Shown here piece by piece: positions 1 to 11,746 of a DNA stretch of 64,000 bases; position 1 is the stretch's first letter; every line of letters begins with the position of its first letter. The DNA comes from Dermacentor variabilis (taxonomy: Eukaryota > Arthropoda > Arachnida > Ixodida > Ixodidae): NCBI RefSeq assembly GCF_050947875.1, contig NC_134577.1:67863139-67927138 (forward strand), written 5' to 3'. Below the pieces are notes generated by a model. The model had not been told where the DNA came from. It worked only from the letters and a program-made list of their open reading frames with translations, and did no database searches. The translations under genes and the position numbers were made by a program.

Positions 1-1418
1 TATGGGAGGCATGGGACATTCTTTTTTTCTCGGATGGAGATACTTTACTGCTCAAATATTATAGTTTGCTAAACACACCAGTTATGGAAGTTATTGATGC
101 TTGTTACTCATACGCCGAAAACACCTAAAGCCAAAATGAATGGAAAATTATATAAGCTTCTGTAATCTGATTACATGCTGTCGAATCATTCGAAAGAGAT
201 AAATTTGCATTCATTTCCGGGATTCAGCAAAACCGAGAGGAAATGGTTCAGATAGATGGTCAAAACACAGAGCGTGCACACATACTGCAAGAATTTCGTG
301 CACGTCAAAAAAGGTGGTTCATTCTTATTATTAGTGGTCGTTGCACTGTTTACTGTGAAGTGCATGATCTGCAGAGACAAGACGGCTAGCTGGCTGTCGT
401 CAAGTCAGCGAACACGGGGGGTTTCACGCTTTGTCAGGAACCGTGAAAATAAACGAATCAACATCAGTGCGAGACGACCTCTAAATGTAACCTAAATAAC
501 GTAAGAGCGCTGTTGAATCTATTTTTCACACTTGGATACGCACGACCCAAAAAGAACATCTTGACAATTAATGCGAGAGGTTGCGATTATACAGTAGTTC
601 ACAGATATACCGTGAAACGTTTTAATCATTCCCGTCAAAACGAATGGCGTCATCATTATCGCAATTTAGGTAAAATGCCGGAAAGCCAGAGATGTTGCTC
701 ATTTCGAAAGGCGACAGTAACTGACTATTTGCAGGGTTAAATATTGCAAATTTTCACACAAGAAATTGCGCAAACCATAAACTTTAGTAAGTGCTATGCT
801 TTATTACATTCCTAAGTGTAGGCCACATTACAAAGCTTGCTTCTGGGCTAGTTGGCTAATGCTGTATAGAAAAATTAAATGAGCGTATAAAAGGACATGT
901 TTTCACACAAGCACAAGTGCTCTGGTCCAGTGTGTTCCGAATAATAAGTTACTTCCACTTTTGCTTCACGTCGCACTTCCCCTCCATGAGTAATGACGAA
1001 TGATTGTTAATTAAGATGTCATGCAATTTTTGGGCTTGTAAAATATTTGCGTGATTCTTATTACGTTTTTTGATAGATATGTTCGGTCACTTTTTTTTTT
1101 AATTTCCAGGTAGTATTTCAAGGCAGAGTTCAGTGACAATACGAGTGTAGAGATAACTTTAGGAGCCTTGATTTAGCTTATCACAATGCCATATTTCTTT
1201 ACTGTATATTTATAGTACATTCTACTGTAGCGGATTACGGTAGATAACAATTAAAGGGGGTAACGTGTTCCTGGGAAAGCACTGTCAGGATTATAGGATC
1301 TGCACAAAAGTATTTTTTCTATCTTTCACACAAAACAACATCAAGCATGAACACCGCGCTTGTAGCAATAGCAGCACGTCTAATAAATTGTAACAAATAT
1401 TTATATAGGGTTATTTAC
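1..1418 (-). other. Start of intron 1 of the myostatin/GDF11-like gene
   Basis: This stretch lies 3' of the splice donor of the minus-strand TGF-beta exon. I looked for the next exon (the rest of the propeptide) on the minus strand and found no matching reading frame, so the intron should continue beyond the window edge. The sequence is AT-rich with only short chance ORFs. No repeat was recognised. Confidence 0.5.
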
Positions 1419-1878
1419 CATTGTGCGGAAAGATCACTGCCGTCTGCATCGTGCCGTAGTAGTCCTCCCGGGGTCGAGAGTTTCTCTCATCGTCTGCTGC
1501 CGGCGTCGTCTGCGACAGGAGGACCTCCTTGTCGGCGAGGACGGAAGGCAGCACAGACTTCGGTATCCGCACGTTGGGTGGCTCTTTCAGACGAAGTTTC
1601 TTCAGTATCTGCTGCTTGATAAGTTCTATGCGGGCGTACCGGTACTCCTCGCTGTTGGCCTGTTCTGCCAGCTTGCGTGCGGCGCAGTCGTCGCACGCAG
1701 ACGACGTGTACACCGCCGCCGGGTGGTGCCGGCTGCCGACCGCGTTGTACGCCGGCGACGAGTTCAGCACCACCGCCGACGAGAAGGCCGTGAGGAAGAC
1801 GCAGCAGAAGACGCAATCGGACAGGGTCCCGTGGCAGGGAATGGCGTTGTCGTGCCGGTGATGCATCATGTTTCCCAT
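1419..1878 (-). CDS. Myostatin/GDF11-like (myoglianin) TGF-beta ligand, first coding exon
   Basis: This exon encodes the N-terminal 153 residues of a secreted TGF-beta family precursor of the myostatin/GDF11 (arthropod myoglianin) type, a ligand that regulates muscle and growth through activin-type receptors. A hydrophobic signal segment is seen at about residues 20-44. It is followed by a CxxC (62-65), the conserved propeptide helix RIELIKQQILKKLRLKEPPN (83-102) and a DYYGTMQTAVIFP stretch (139-151) matching DYHATTETIITMP of vertebrate MSTN. The frame runs into GGTAAAT, a good splice donor, leaving phase 1 (153 codons plus one base). Vertebrate MSTN exon 1 also ends here in phase 1. Met1, Met4 and Met5 are possible starts; Met4 has the better -3 A. 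The mature cystine-knot domain must be encoded outside the window. The family call is firm; whether it is an MSTN or GDF11 orthologue is not decided, since arthropods usually have one such gene. Confidence 0.85.
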
Positions 1879-3680
1879 TCGACTTCGCTACGTTCAAGGT
1901 ACCAGGAGAAGTTGCTAGCAGACGGTTCGGCGCTGTTCACGCGCTGGGTGCAACTGCACTTTGCACTAGTGCGTCCGGCCACTACCGATCGCGCAACGCG
2001 ACAACATCCAGATAGTAGACAGTCCCACACAACATCTACAGAGGCGAACACACCGGGTTCCGCGCGGTCACTCCGGTCTTGTTGTTGGGTGCAGCAGAAG
2101 CAGCGGCCACAGCAGCAGACGACAACTGCCGGTGACCGGGATAGCAGACGACACCGGGGATAATAATAAAAATTTTAAAAAGGCGAGCAGAAAGCACTAC
2201 GTGACACCCTGGGACCCAGGCGGCAGCTCGTTCACGGCGTTACAGCTTCGTTCGTTTCTTTTTTTCCAACCCCTAGTGAAAATAGAAGCAAAAGAGAGGG
2301 CCGGACGACTGGCAAGAACACGACGTGTTGTACGATAAAGTTGCCGCCTTTCCTGAGGCGGGAAGCGAGGAGCGATCACGGAAATACTAAACGCTCTAAG
2401 AGAAAAGAACTGAGAGGGGGAGTGAAAGGGGGGAGGCGAGCAAGGATAACAAACGTCGGGAAACACGCACAAAAAAATAATTATGCGGCGGTGGCGACGT
2501 GCTACGGAAGGCGGGCGAAACAACTTGGCGGGCAACAAGTTTGTCGGTTGCGGGCGAAGGGAGCCGTCTCTCGTTTGCCGAATGCGGCGATAGCACCTGA
2601 TGCGCCACGCTTTTATAAAGGCGGCGACGACTGCACTTCTGGATGGCGTTTTGCGGAGGGAGGAAGCAGCAAAAGCAACAGCGGCGAAATTGAAGGAGGA
2701 GGGCCGCACCGACTGCAATTGGAGCGGCCGTGCGTTTCCCATGGCTGCTCTCTCGCCTCTACTGGCCCGGCGGGGGTTACCCCAGCCGGTTGCAAGTGCG
2801 GCGGGTTGCAAGTGTCAACACGCGCGCACGGAGCGGCAGCAGCTCGGTCTCTGTGCAGTCACTAGAAAAGCAGACCACACTTCCCCTTCCAATTATCACG
2901 GTGGCTTTGTAGCTGGTGTAGTCTTTATGTTGTGAAAATTGCGTCAGGATCTGAAGACGAGTTTCCTTAACGAAGCATTCGTTCCCTGCTGAGCCTTCCC
3001 TTGATCGCCAACTTTGGATCATTCCACGTTTACGACACCTGTCTGTTTTTAATCAAGTCTAATGTTCACTTTCATGCTATGTACTCTATCAGAATTGCCG
3101 GTAGCCTCATTAAGCTATCGTTCCGAATACTTTGGCGTCTAGCCTTCTTGCTGATAAGTTTGCTTTTTGGATAAATTGATTGATCCACCACGCAAGTATA
3201 ACTGGAGAAAAATGTATAATATCTTATTTGGGACGCTGCCGTGAGCGGTCGGAACCACTTCAACACACTGCACTGGCCTAGATATTCCATTACCTACGGT
3301 CCATATTTAGACGAGGAGACGAGGTTGCCCCTTTTGATGAGTTTATGAATGCTCTTGATCATCGTTTCCGACTTCTTTCAGAGTTTAACTGGTTATACAT
3401 TGTCGCAGATGCTATCCCAGCAGCTGTTCTCAAGACATTCTTGTTATTCATCTTTTTCTTTAGTATTCGAAACCATACGGCCTTATAACTGAAATCAACC
3501 TTATTCGACGTTTCACAGCCACAACAGGGCCTTTTTTTTCTCAGATCATCAATGAGATATGCTCCCTTGACCTTATGTTTCACGAGGACTCTTTCTGGAG
3601 CGTTTCCTGTTTGCCGGGTATAAATCTACTTGTACGAAGTCGAGAGTATGACGGAAGCCTGCCTGGTCGAAATGGTGCAC
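1879..3680. other. Upstream region of the myostatin/GDF11-like exon, CpG-rich to about 2870
   Basis: From about 1900 to 2870 the sequence is GC- and CpG-rich, as expected for 5' UTR and promoter of the minus-strand gene. The overlapping ORFs here are on both strands, low in complexity and match no family. From 2900 to 3680 it becomes AT-rich and I recognise nothing. Confidence 0.35.
2610..2617 (-). promoter_or_regulatory. Candidate TATA box for the TGF-beta gene
   Basis: On the minus strand the sequence reads TATAAAAG, a consensus TATA box, inside a CpG-rich block about 730 bases upstream of the exon start codon. If used, transcription would start near 2580. No start site is visible directly, so this is inference. 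Confidence 0.3.
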
Positions 3681-3866
3681 ACTTAATAGGAAGGAATCTG
3701 GACACCGACTAAGATGGCTCAAAAATATATTTTCGTTTCGGCTCACCCAAGGAAGCCTTGTTCACAATGAAACAGTTTCATTAGCGAAAGACTTCCATGG
3801 GGGAGCCGAAACGTAAAATTTTTTTTGAACTGTTTTAATCGATGTCCGGATCTCTTCCTTTTAAGT
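3681..3866. repeat. 186-bp imperfect foldback (hairpin) element
   Basis: The two halves are inverted copies centred on 3773/3774. Left-arm words such as CGTTTCGGCTC and ACTTAA recur as reverse complements in the right arm (GAGCCGAAACG, TTAAGT), and pairing continues to the centre (AATGAAACAGTTTCATT). No coding capacity. It looks like a MITE or foldback transposon; a hairpin RNA source is possible. Confidence 0.65.
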
Positions 3867-5504
3867 TTAGATGTAGGTGTAAGTACAGTGTCCCTGCATG
3901 CCCAAAGTCTTCCTGAAGTAGTCTTTGTTCTATTAGCTCAAGCTTTTGAAGGTGTAGATAGATGGCCCATCATCAACATTTGTGTATTACTTTACTCTAG
4001 AGCTGCCAGATCCAGTTTAGCTTTTTTTTTTCAACTACGTACTTTGAATTCAGTTTTCAAATCGTCTTGCTGAGATGAATGGCGGGTTACAAACGGAATT
4101 TCTCGTCGTTGCACCGGAACCAACAGAGCTGTCAATGGCTGCACAGTTGTTGACACCACACGTACACGCTTCACGGATTGTAGTGTGATACCTCACGGTA
4201 ACTCCATATCGGTAGCCATAGCCTGAGCGACATCCTTGGCAGTAAAGCTTACAATAGCGGTGAACACTAATGCACCAAATTAAGTCAATTTACTTGTCCG
4301 TTAAGCGTGCTATGTGATAAGAAATGCTCACGTTTCCAGTCGAAAGTGAGCACCGGTTCTCTAAAATCTCAAGTCTGCTGTGTGCTACAAAATGTTTGAC
4401 ATAAGCGTTCGAGTGCCGTCATTTACGGCTGCTAACGCTGCCGTTTTCTATCGTTAAACAACGAAATGAACCGTACTATACAGTCAATTTGTGCGCACGA
4501 ATACGGTTGCACGGTCGTGTTCGGTGTTTCACGATCATGTTTATTGGATGCCACCGCGCACAAAACTGAAATTTTTTGTTGTGTAACAGGTCGAGTTGGC
4601 GGTCCTCATGAACCGAAAGTGAAATCGTCTCTAAGACCCCTGAGGAAACACTTTTTTTTTGTGCAGTATTCTTGAAGTGAAACCGTTACCCGCTTGTGTT
4701 GACCTTCATACTTAAAAATTTTTGAACCACAGGAGCAGTCATGTATATCCATTGGCACATTGTTGCATCCTGTTCGCTTCGGTGAAACACTTAATCGCGA
4801 TTTGTACTCTGTATTGTAAACAGCAACTTAGCCTCTTCACGGCCAAACTCCAAAAAGCCTGGTCGTAGCCCGATGACCAGTGGCATGCCATTCGCCATAA
4901 AATACTGCCGTTCGATATTTTATTTCAGAGTCCATTTGAACACGCATTCATACCTCGATGCCCTGATATTCACGCCGTCTTTCGGTAATACTTACAGAAC
5001 TAGATTTCTATGTCTCGATGCCAAGGTTGCGAGTCATTTGTTTATCTCTAGATTGTTTTGTAGAGACATACATTTTACGCTCATTTATGGGATATTTTTT
5101 GGTCTGCCCTAGCATGTTCTCATCCACTGCAGCAATATTTAGTGCTAAGATTATGGTTCGCGACAGGCCACCTTTATGGCAGTCGATTTTCAACCTTACC
5201 TTTGTTCCACAAACAACCAAGCAAGAATATTTGCCACACGCACGCCCGCAGATCTCATGTTCAGTGTTTCTACGAAGTTTGAAGTCATGACTACTTTGTC
5301 TGCACGGTGAAACTCCCAGAATGTAATTTATTTTGTGACAGGAAAGGTAGACTAAGCCTTTAACTTTCAAGCCCAATCAACCGTGGGTTGTCACCGTATA
5401 TTGTCTTTTGCGGCATAATTCCCGGTTTTGTAGCTTTCAGATTATAATCGCATAATTTTTTTCAACCTTACAGCACGAGCAACGGATGCTTAGATAGAAT
5501 GGAT
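3867..5504. other. Non-coding, AT-rich, nothing recognised
   Basis: No conserved coding motif or clear repeat. A 122-codon open frame on the minus strand at 5008-5376 has no family motif I know. Confidence 0.3.
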
Positions 5505-5880
5505 GTTTATTTATTTACCACTGCCTATGTTTCCCCGAAAGCCCAAGGGCATTGTCGAAGGAAGAGGTGAAGCGGACGTTTAGCAATAACATACGACAAA
5601 GAAAATTAACAGCGTAATAATGTAGCAATGTAAATAATTTCTAACTGTAAAGTTAGCTTTACGGAAGGGTTTGTTACCTACAATGTAGGCAATATATTCG
5701 ACAAGAGGATTCCATTCCTGTGATTCTCTTTAAAAAAGTAAGACTGGGAGAAAGCCTAATCGTTTCTTGACTCCATTCCGACTTTGTGACGATGATCGAT
5801 GCAGCACACCACGTAATCAGGTTTAAAAATTCAGTCAACGCAAGAAAAGTGTGGTGATGGATTGACCCGCTTTGTTTCAT
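5505..5880 (-). mobile_element. CR1-like LINE 3'-end remnant
   Basis: The minus strand ends in a short TAAATAAA tail preceded by a GC-rich 3' UTR with CAATGCCCTTGGGC. This resembles the 3' ends of the other CR1-like elements here. Upstream, a frame-shifted translation shows a FFK-EN-R-N-LLSN pattern like the usual C-terminus (FFPRTIREWNSLP). Strongly decayed and 5'-truncated. Confidence 0.45.
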
Positions 5881-6229
5881 TAAATATCTTCTTGTTACAT
5901 AAGCCCAGGACCAATTACGGCAAGTTCACTGCAAATCTTTCATCTGGTTGAATGTGAAATTAATTGCCTGCGGGTGTAAAGGAACGTTCGAATGATTCAT
6001 TCAACATTCATATGCGTTCATATTTGTTCAATGGATAGTTCACTTTCTCACTTTTGCATTATTTCTGCCATCCAAGAGTTATTCAATAATCTTGTGATAT
6101 TCTATTTATTCTACTCAGTGTAGTTGTTTTGAATTGTGCGTTGTTAGCAAATTTCTGAATAGCCTTTTGCTGTGCATCTTACCGCTCTTTTTTCTCTGCT
6201 TCACATATTAGCAAGAAGTCTCGCGCTCA

Positions 6230-7075
6230 GTCGTTCGGTTATGAGGCCTCCTCTCTGTGCGCATGCCTTCTTCGAAAGGTACGCTCCAGATCTACGCGAA
6301 CAAGAAATTGAAAGTTGAACTGGGAATTTGCGAAAGAGGGGACGGACGGACGTGTGCCGACCGTGACGTCACATGCACGCCGGTGCAGCGCCAGTTCAAC
6401 AGCCCGAATCCGTGACCACGAACACGTGCTCGACATGTCGAGCCCGCTCCGTGGCCTCGCTGTATTCCCGACGCCGCCGGCTGCAACGCGAGGGCAAAAA
6501 TGGATTTGTGTGCTCGTTAAGTGTCTCCTGTCACTCGGGCCGGCTCGTGACGTGCCGTTCACAGCGTACGCAAGGATCTCTCCTCCTCTCTCTCTCTCCT
6601 TCTCTCTCTCTCTCAACGTCCTCTCCTGTTCATATGCGTGTCGTCGTCGTCGTCTCGTCCTACCCGCAGAAGCCGGCCGGCATTGGACCGGTGGCTGCTG
6701 TTTCGACTGCGCCGTCTCTTTCGCCTTTCCAGGGAAGAACGGGCCTGTGCGTTGGCTGCTTGTGCTTCGCGGTGGTTTGGAGGTCAGGCGGGGGTCGGCC
6801 GTTTCTTCGCCTTCTCTTTTATGTTTTTTTTTCTGCATCTATTGGTCGAGCGGCGTCTCGGCACTGAATGACGTCAGACGAGCAGGGCCGTGGGTGGGTG
6901 CTTGGCCAGGGCCATGACTCGACAGATTTCGGGGGCCGTTGCGGGTCTTCTTGTTCCAATGAGCTTTATTTGAGGTAGTGACGTCGTTTCCCCAGTGGCG
7001 CGTCACATTTGGGACCCGTCGCGTGGGCGGAATTGCATAGAGTCAGGGCCCTTAATTCACGATGGCGGGAGGTTG
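6230..7075. promoter_or_regulatory. CpG-rich promoter-like region
   Basis: An isolated GC/CpG-rich island in AT-rich surroundings. It contains CRE-type palindromes (GTGACGTCAC near 6362, ATGACGTCAG near 6868, GTGACGTCG near 6979), a TC/GA tract and a GATGGCGGGAGG YY1-like word near 7060. The long ORFs on both strands are low-complexity and unsupported. It could be a promoter with a non-coding first exon; direction unknown. Confidence 0.25.
6576..6614. repeat. TC-rich microsatellite
   Basis: Mostly (TC)n with two interruptions, inside the CpG-rich block. Confidence 0.8.
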
Positions 7076-7199
7076 CGCCACTTCGGGTTCTGTAGATCAC
7101 TGCGGAAATTTGCATCTGACTTGCCTTCTTGAATTAGAGGCTAATGGATCACCCGGATGAATCAAAATAGATCTCATAGACCGATCAACTTCTTTCTAA

Positions 7200-7625
7200 A
7201 GCTGAAACTAATTATGCGAGTGTCAATGTCATGTTCTCAGGCATGTCGTTGTGGAATTTCATTCCATCCGATATCAAGGCATGCAGATTTAACTCTTTCG
7301 AGCGCGAAGCCATGGAATATTGTAAAAGCACACTACCGAACTCGCAGTATTGTTTATTGAGTATAATAGATAATATTAAGTTTAATAAGTATTGCATTGC
7401 TTTTTTGACTTCCTTATTTTCGTTGCTTAAGCTGATGCTTTTTTGGATATCTTGTTCCACTTGCTATCACACAGTTTTGTTTTGTGAGTGTTGCATTACG
7501 TCCGTATTGCTGATTAACACGCTGTTTGTATGACTTTAGCTGCTACCGTTTGCCTTAACTATACTAACACCTCCCCGCCCCCTTTTTTTCTTTTGCCGTT
7601 GGGAGGTCCTCCTGACAGCAATTAC
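7200..7625 (+). mobile_element. Non-LTR retrotransposon 3' remnant
   Basis: Translation at 7231-7350 gives SLWNFIPSDIKAC...NSFEREAMEY, the pattern of the C-terminal end of Jockey/CR1-superfamily ORF2 (LWN-LP--I----S---FK--L). After it comes an AT-rich 3' UTR ending in a C-rich and T-rich segment with GGGAGGTCCTCCTGACAG. Everything upstream of the C-terminus is missing. Clade not determined. Confidence 0.45.
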
Positions 7626-9224
7626 TTGAAGATCTCTGATTTCGTATTTATACTTTAGTTGTGGTTTATGTATCTTACAAATGAACAAATTATGGGACAG
7701 TAAAAAAAGAAAAACAGAAGCCGGTAATGTATATTCAATGAAGTAATTTCCCACAAGGAAACGGGAAGTGCTGTGGAGCTTATCGGCCCAGAAGCTGCGC
7801 TGAACAGCATGGCCAAGCCGGGATCAAACAGCGTGCAGCAAAAAGACACGCGTGCTTATAACTAATTCTTACGTTTGTTAACTTTTGCGCTGAAGCAAAA
7901 GTTCTTTAAGTGGAGTAGGCAGGTTCCTTCGAACATTTAACGGTAAATACTGATAATCAAATGCTTAGTTTACGACCAATCAGAGAAGTACAACAATGGC
8001 AAGCACAAACATGCCGGGTATGTTGTTTCACAATGCACCTCGACGTCATACACTGAAATGACAAAAATAGGAGCAATGATACATGACCTTTTCAGCTGCG
8101 CGAGAAACGCGACGCAAGTGACAAAGGCTGAGTTTAAACGAAAGCTTTAGAACATTCTGGTACTGTTTGTTGGGACACAGGGCACAAAAGAATGTGTTAC
8201 TCTTTCTTTACCAGGCAGGGTCAGTGTTCTTTCAACGTGAAATATGTTACATGCAGAACAGATAGTATATTGTTGCCCACGGATTAAAGATTACAATTGT
8301 TACGATGCACGTGATGCAAACGTGATGTGTGTAGCGTGAGTTACGGTGCAGTTCTGAAAGTTGTGCTCGCCGGTAAATCTAAGCGGCGATTGAGCAGTGC
8401 TGTGTGAGAACCAGGTGGACTATTGTACGCGGTGGGGGACCTTTCAATTTGGACGGCATAGAAAAAAAACACACTATTATTTTGAAGTTCATGCGTACGT
8501 TGATGAACCTCCGGTGGACAATATACATCCACTTAACATCAGTATACAGTGTTCCTCATACCTTCGGTTAGCCCCTTTTGAACACGAAAGAACCGGATAA
8601 TTTAGTGTTTTGGGAAATAAGTCAAGATATCGCGTGCATTATATTAGCGTCGTTGAACGAGTTCCGCCATCCCTGTGAACTCTTCGAGAAGGTAAGGTGA
8701 AATGCATTTGCTGAAGACAGCTGCGAAAGGAAGACATTGGTCAGTGTTTATTCGATCATTAAGTTTGCACTGAGAACATTTACGCTTAGTCCAGTGGGCC
8801 GCCAGTTTCTCGGAGCAAGGAAATCACTTTGAGAAACGCTGCTGAGGACGGGACTTCGCAAACTGCGAGCAGTTCAGCCATGGGAGCCTTTGAGAGGGAA
8901 GCCAAAAAAGGAGGAAACATGGAGGAAGCGTGATCGCGCAGATTCGTGCCATCCATGAATACATCCGATCAAACGAGGTAGGCGGGTCATCTGCCGATAC
9001 ATTTGCGATAAACCTATCAGTTTAAAATGGAGCACTGTAGTTCGACTTGAATGAAAAAAAAAAAAATTGGTAGTCACTTTAGCATGCGCCAAAGAGGGTG
9101 AAGGCGAACGCCTGCGCGCTCTAGAGGCATTCAATAAATTACTTGACGTTCTCATTCTAATGCACTGTTACTTCTTATCGCTTGTTTTCTAATAATAAAG
9201 TTCCGTCCTCCTCCTCCCACCAAA
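7626..9224. other. Non-coding, nothing recognised
   Basis: AT-rich sequence with an A-run near 9055. No coding motif or repeat found. Confidence 0.3.
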
Positions 9225-9400
9225 TGTTGTGGGTTTGAGTGCCTTATTTCACGCTACCTTTAACTGTGCCTTAATTAACTTCGCCCTAATTAACACCAAA
9301 GGTCGCGGGCTCGGCTCCAATCAAAGGTTGAAGTTGGGACTCCAGTCAAAGGTCGCGGGATCGAGCGCCTTGATTAACTCTATCGAATTAACTTTGCCCC
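9225..9400. repeat. Degenerate short tandem repeat
   Basis: AAAGGTCGCGGG followed by (C/A)TCG occurs twice about 48 bases apart, with a third diverged copy (CAAAGGTTGAAG) between. TTAATTAACTT-type words also recur (TTAATTAAC, CTAATTAAC, TTGATTAAC, GAATTAAC). Confidence 0.5.
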
Positions 9401-9963
9401 TTTTTTGGCATGATGAACGGCATCGGAGCCAGCTGTCTAAGAAGACGACGACGATGAACATGCAAGCAGTGGCATGAGCAGGTGTATGTGCGAGGCCAGC
9501 TCACATGACGTCTGTACCGCACGCCGCGTCTTAAAGGCCACCGTCTGATGAGGTATTTAAGGCCTTTCGCCTTAAAAAGGAATTGGAATTTCATTCGAAA
9601 GTCGGAGCATAGGCTGTGACGGGATGTTTTGCGTTCCGCTCGATGTCCTCAGACGGTGTTGCGTGGCCGCAACGCGACATGCAAGGCAAACTATTGTTTG
9701 CCTCGCGTGTCGAAAAAGATACAGAGAAAGATACAGCGCCCTGGCGGCTACCCGCCTTTTCATCACAGTGCTAGGGTCAATAGGAGCGCTGTCAGTATTG
9801 TTGCAGGCTTCGCATCTCACCGGTGCACGAGATGAGACCGACGGTAAACGGTGCTCAACCTGACAGCCGCAGTGCATCGCTGAAGATGTCATGGGAGCCC
9901 CAGGTCCTTTTCTCATTTGCCCTTCGCTTAAAAAGTTAAAGGGACGTTTCACTACGCGAACGC
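9401..9963. other. Non-coding with a small hairpin at 9676-9711
   Basis: GACATGCAAGGCAAAC is followed after four bases by GTTTGCCTCGCGTGTC, an inverted repeat with two mismatches. No gene recognised. Confidence 0.4.
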
Positions 9964-10228
9964 TGGTGACGCGACCCGCCGTGGTTGCTCAGTGGCTATG
10001 GTGTTGGGCTGCTGAGCACGAGGTCGCGGGATCGAATCCCGGCCACGGCGGCCGCATTTCGATGGGGGCGAAATGCGAAAACACCCGTGTGCTTAGATTT
10101 AGGTGCACGTTAAAGAACCCCAGGTGGTCAAAATTTCCGGAGTCCTCCACTACGGCGTGCCTCATAATCAGAAAGTGGTTTTGGCACGTAAAACCCCAAA
10201 TATTATTATTATTATTATTGGTGACGCG
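9964..10228 (+). mobile_element. tRNA-derived SINE (Ruka-like), full length with target duplications
   Basis: The body spans 9974-10218. A near-consensus Pol III A box (TTGCTCAGTGG, 9985-9995) and a perfect B box (GATCGAATC, 10030-10038) mark a tRNA-like head. After it come a tRNA-unrelated body and an (ATT)n tail. TGGTGACGCG flanks both ends (9964-9973 and 10219-10228), a target-site duplication. It resembles the Ruka SINE described from ixodid ticks; the name is from memory. Confidence 0.85.
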
Positions 10229-11140
10229 CAAGCGTATCGGTGGTATAGCGCACACGAAGCTATCGGCTCTCGGTGTTCCTAGACGCCCACACTGTCCTCA
10301 TCGCAGATCGTATTCAAGACAGGGCTCGCGCGACCGTGCCATACGCAGCAGCCGCCGGAGTAGAACGCCCACTTGTAAACATTCGCTTACTGACTAAATT
10401 ACCAAGCATGGTGTAAGCGTGCACAGGCAAACGTGAACGCACCACACTCTATGACCGTGGACGCTCGCTGCCGAAATGCTGGCGTGAGGAATCACGGCAC
10501 CAGCAGCAGCGAGCGAAGTGACCTTCGTGCTGTCTATCGCTTCAACGCAAGCCGAGCGGCGAGGACGCACCGCACGCAAAGCTACGAGCAGTCGGCCCAC
10601 CTAGACTGTGCCCCGAAAGCAGGTAGCTTTCAAGATAAAGCGCGCGCGACCTCGTGCGGCCAAAGTACAACGCCCCCTTCCCTCCCGTCCCCCGGTGCCA
10701 GGCGCGACGGAATACGGCGCGCTTCCTAGCCTTGCGCACGCAAGATTGAGCCACCATCGTCGGCTCACCGTCGGACGCTTTCACTCGTACACACATTGTA
10801 CGGCTAGCGAGTACGATGAAAAACCCGGTGCGTATGCATCTCAAAGAAAACCTGTAGCAGCTGTCAGAGGAGGTCAACCCAGCGCGCCTCCGCCTACCTT
10901 CCTCCTCCGCGATCCTTCGCCTCGTTTCTCCGCCTCCAATTCACTCAACGTTACCTACACATTCCTCTAGGTGGAGTTTCTTTGCCTCGTGCTCAGCGCC
11001 CTCCTTCGTACATACCCCGGCGCGCGATTTGCCCTCACCTCCAGGCGCCTTCCTCATTCGCTTGCTTCGCGGCTTCAGACAGGCACCACCGATTTCACGA
11101 GCTGGTCAATTACGCTTGCGCGGCAAAAAAAAAAGAATTA
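10229..11140. other. CpG-rich non-coding segment
   Basis: GC-rich with many CpG dinucleotides from about 10300 to 11050. Frames are open on both strands because of composition. No motif or family recognised. Confidence 0.25.
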
Positions 11141-11345
11141 GATCCTGGAGTTTTGCTTGCCAAAGCCACGATCTCATCATGAGGCACGTCATAGTGCGAG
11201 ACTCCGCATTAATTTCGCCCACCCGGCGTTCCTTAACGCGTACGCAATGCACGGTACACGGGCGTTTTATTGCATTTAAGCCCCCATCGCAATGCGGCCA
11301 CCGCAACGGGAATTTGATCCCGCGACTTCGCGCTTAGCGGAGAAA
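11141..11345 (-). mobile_element. Diverged Ruka-like SINE copy
   Basis: The minus strand carries the B-box region (GCGGGATCAAATTCC), the GCATTGCGATGGGGGC word, the GTGTACCGTGCATTGCG middle part and the CTCATGATGAGATCGTGGC 3' part of the same SINE family. It is considerably more diverged than the copy at 9974 and lacks a clear tail. Confidence 0.65.
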
Positions 11346-11469
11346 CGCCAAAGCCACGAAGCAAGCACGACAGGTCCTTCCCGTTCGCTACCGATAAACA
11401 CGTTTTCATCATCATTGTCAGTGCTAGTCAGTACCCAATGAAATTTTAGATAACAATAGCTTGGCGCTT

Positions 11470-11545
11470 ACTGTCCAGTACGCTCATATCCAGTACATGT
11501 CCAGTACGCTAATATCCAGTACATGTCATGTCCAGTACGCTCATC
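11470..11545. repeat. Short tandem repeat of TCCAGTACGCTCATA type
   Basis: TCCAGTAC occurs five times, alternating CGCTCATA/GCTAATA and ATG endings. Confidence 0.7.
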
Positions 11546-11670
11546 GTGCAGCAGCTCAGCAGGAACGTAAGCGTGCTTATAGTATGCGTGTGCGGTGTGC
11601 TCATGCCAGCAGCGGAAGGCAGGACTTCAATATAGTTGAGGATTTGGCTAGTTGGTATTGCATTCTATCG

Positions 11671-11746
11671 CCGAGCCGGCCAGATGAAAGAACAGAGCGC
11701 TGACTTCTGGAAGTCAGCGCTCTGTTTTTTCATCTGGTCGGCTCGG
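11671..11746. repeat. Near-perfect 76-bp palindrome
   Basis: Each 38-base arm is the reverse complement of the other except for two positions, with a two-base centre at 11708/11709 (GACTTCTGGAAGTC). The arms read outward through CAGAGCGCTGA and CATCTGG to GGCTCGG. A very young inverted duplication, a foldback element end or an assembly artefact are all possible. Confidence 0.85.

Noticed and set aside
1423..2163. 246-codon plus-strand frame opposite the TGF-beta exon
   Set aside because: It is the antisense shadow of the conserved minus-strand exon and has no family motif.
6239..6917. Long open frames on both strands of the CpG-rich island
   Set aside because: Low-complexity Arg/Ser-rich translations on both strands, explained by GC content and TC repeats.
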